Shown here in pieces: positions 62,712 to 64,000 of a DNA stretch of 64,000 bases. Position 1 is the stretch's first letter. Each line of letters begins with the position of its first letter. The stretch spans positions 560,501 through 624,500 of the forward strand of contig JAGTXZ010000002.1 in the NCBI GenBank assembly GCA_018398575.1, in the 5' to 3' direction. The DNA comes from Ampelomyces quisqualis (taxonomy: Eukaryota > Ascomycota > Dothideomycetes > Pleosporales > Phaeosphaeriaceae). A program made the position numbers and the translations under genes. The notes under the pieces are model-generated. The model ran no database searches. It had not been told where the DNA came from and saw nothing but the letters and a program-made list of their open reading frames with translations.

Positions 62712-63150
62712 AATAGTATAGACTTTAAAAGCTATTTCTTATCTATTATAAGTACTATATTAAATAAATTATTAATAGATATAACTATAAAAAACTTATT
62801 AGAAGTTTATATATACTATACAATCTTAGGTAAACAAACCTAAGATTTTAGAAATAAAGAAAGATAGGTAATAAAGCTATAGAACTTGTAAAGTAAAGAA
62901 GTATTTATTATAATAGTAAGGCTATAAAATCTTAAAAGAAAACTAGTTTAAAAAAAAGTAAGCTTTTAATTTAAAAGATAGTAAATAGTTAATTTCTTTT
63001 AGCTTAGTTAAGAATTTTATATTAATAGACTTTACAGACCTAGGTATATATTAATAACATAAGGGACGTAGATTATATACTACCTGTAAATAAGAGAAGA
63101 ACGTATTGTATAGTATAGGCGTTGTCGTAAGAGAGTATAAGAAAACGCCT
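62712..63150. other. AT-rich damaged flank between retrotransposon block and gene
   Basis: No element or ORF is recognised. Composition still shows the depletion of TCA/TGA/CCA/TGG until about 63,110 and becomes normal over the next ~50 bp, so the damage probably spread beyond the LTR or this is an older repeat. Confidence 0.5.
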
Positions 63151-63233
63151 AGAGTATGCGCAATAAATAATTAAACCAGAAAGGAAACATGTATTGAAAG
63201 CAAACCAAAAGGAGACACAAAATATTCGTTTCG

Positions 63234-64000
63234 TCAAGGTCCGTCAGGCGGCATCGGAACAGGTGCACTCTCCACCTTGATCTCCGGGCCCGGAGGCTCG
63301 TATGGTTCTGGCTCAATCTCAGGAGCAGGTGCAGGCCGTCTAGGCAATGTCCTCTCCCTCTCTTCATAATACACATATTCTCCGCGACTATTATACCTCT
63401 GGGGTGGAGGCTTTTCGTATGGAACAGGCACGTATTCATAACGTTCTGGCTCGTACCCAGCAGGGTGTTGATAAGATGATATGTAAGGTCCGCGCGAGTG
63501 ACGCGGGTCGCCACGTATGCGAGCGATTGGATATCCGTACTCGTCTACGTATACAGGTGGAGGTCCGCGGTGATCATCGTAGCGATAGCGGGGCGGGGAA
63601 TACGGGTGCAATCGATCTTGGACAGAAACGTACTCGCACGCGTTTGGACGAGGGTGGAATCGATCTTCCGGAGAGACCTGATCTACACTGTGCTCTCTCG
63701 AGTAGACCGGCTCATATTCTGGATCTGCGTTGGGTTGTGGGGTTTCTTGTTGATCGATCCGCCGGCGTTGCTCCTCATATCTACGACTTTGCGAACGGCT
63801 CATACTGGGCCCACGTCCATAAGGCTCGTCTCGTGCTACGCTCAAGTAACGAGAATAATATCTGGAGGGCATCCGCTGCTCGTGAGGTCTGTCTCTCCTA
63901 CGCTGAGGTCCACCCCTTCTAGGCGGTCCTGCTGAGTCGAGTGTAGGGATAGGACGACCGTTGGAATGCCAATCCTCATACCTGGAGCCGTTGGAAACTG
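63234..64000 (-). CDS. Hypothetical Pro/Tyr/Arg-rich disordered protein, C-terminal part
   Basis: An open frame on - runs from the right edge of the window to a TGA stop at 63,234-63,236. At least 255 codons are visible and the N-terminus lies beyond the window. A Met at 63,872 is internal: the frame stays open upstream with Arg/Gly/Pro-rich sequence (RRGGPQRRRDRPHEQR just before it). The protein is low-complexity and probably disordered, rich in Pro, Tyr, Arg and Glu. An Arg/Ser-rich part (SMSRSQSRRYEEQRRR) is followed by repeated Tyr-x-Pro-Val and Pro-Pro stretches, ending acidic and Pro-rich. No domain or membrane segment is visible. Base composition and stop choice are normal, unlike everything to its left, so it is probably a functional fungal gene. 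Overlapping ORFs on + and in the other - frame are shadows. Confidence 0.75.
   Translation of the reverse strand, partial: VSNGSRYEDWHSNGRPIPTLDSAGPPRRGGPQRRRDRPHEQRMPSRYYSRYLSVARDEPYGRGPSMSRSQSRRYEEQRRRIDQQETPQPNADPEYEPVYSREHSVDQVSPEDRFHPRPNACEYVSVQDRLHPYSPPRYRYDDHRGPPPVYVDEYGYPIARIRGDPRHSRGPYISSYQHPAGYEPERYEYVPVPYEKPPPQRYNSRGEYVYYEERERTLPRRPAPAPEIEPEPYEPPGPEIKVESAPVPMPPDGP

Noticed and set aside
63347..63935. Overlapping ORFs of 191 and 145 codons on + and 121 codons on - at the right end.
   Set aside because: They overlap the longer minus frame that is open to the window edge and has a coherent Pro/Tyr/Arg-rich composition. The others look like its shadows.

Overview
The window looks like a repeat-dense, AT-rich chromosomal segment of a filamentous ascomycete (Pezizomycotina). 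Two things point there. Ty3/Gypsy LTR retrotransposons are nested several layers deep, and almost all of bases 1 to ~63,130 carry transition damage like that left by RIP (repeat-induced point mutation). TAG and TAA stops fill the old reading frames, whereas TGA, TGG, TCA, CCA, TCG and CGA are nearly absent. No intact gene is visible in this part. Normal composition returns abruptly at ~63,130-63,170, where the 3' part of one apparently real protein-coding gene (minus strand, running off the right edge) begins. No rRNA, tRNA, CRISPR or prokaryotic operon structure was seen.

The nesting, outermost first, was worked out from paired LTRs, target-site duplications (TSDs) and copies that align across gaps. 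H: a Gypsy element on + whose 3' end is 61,207-62,711. A: a chromodomain Gypsy on + inserted in H, now in three pieces (1-431, 14,012-16,712, 59,102-61,206). L: a Gypsy on - with 184-bp LTRs (432-14,007) inserted in A, itself hit by two short TIR elements (5,431-6,265 and 9,356-10,201). X: a short TIR element inserted in A (16,713-16,920 plus 59,009-59,099). Z: an ~18.5-kb unidentified segment inserted in X (16,921-59,008). Inside Z lie TIR copy 3 (16,929-17,774), Gypsy C on - (19,271-27,170, containing TIR copy 4) and Gypsy E on + (39,028-53,869). Inside E lies Gypsy F on + (46,244-53,140), a younger copy of A that serves as a reference for A.

The retroelements have the usual gag / reverse transcriptase / RNase H / integrase order, all broken by stops. 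At least two of the three Gypsy lineages (A/F and C/H), and probably the third (L), also have a degenerate reading frame antisense to pol, between integrase and the 3' LTR, with Cys- and Lys-rich stretches. The short TIR family (five copies) makes 2-bp TSDs, proved for copy X by an empty site in F. Z has coding-like tracts on - in its left half and on + in its right half, around a centre with tandem repeats. I could not assign it to a known element.
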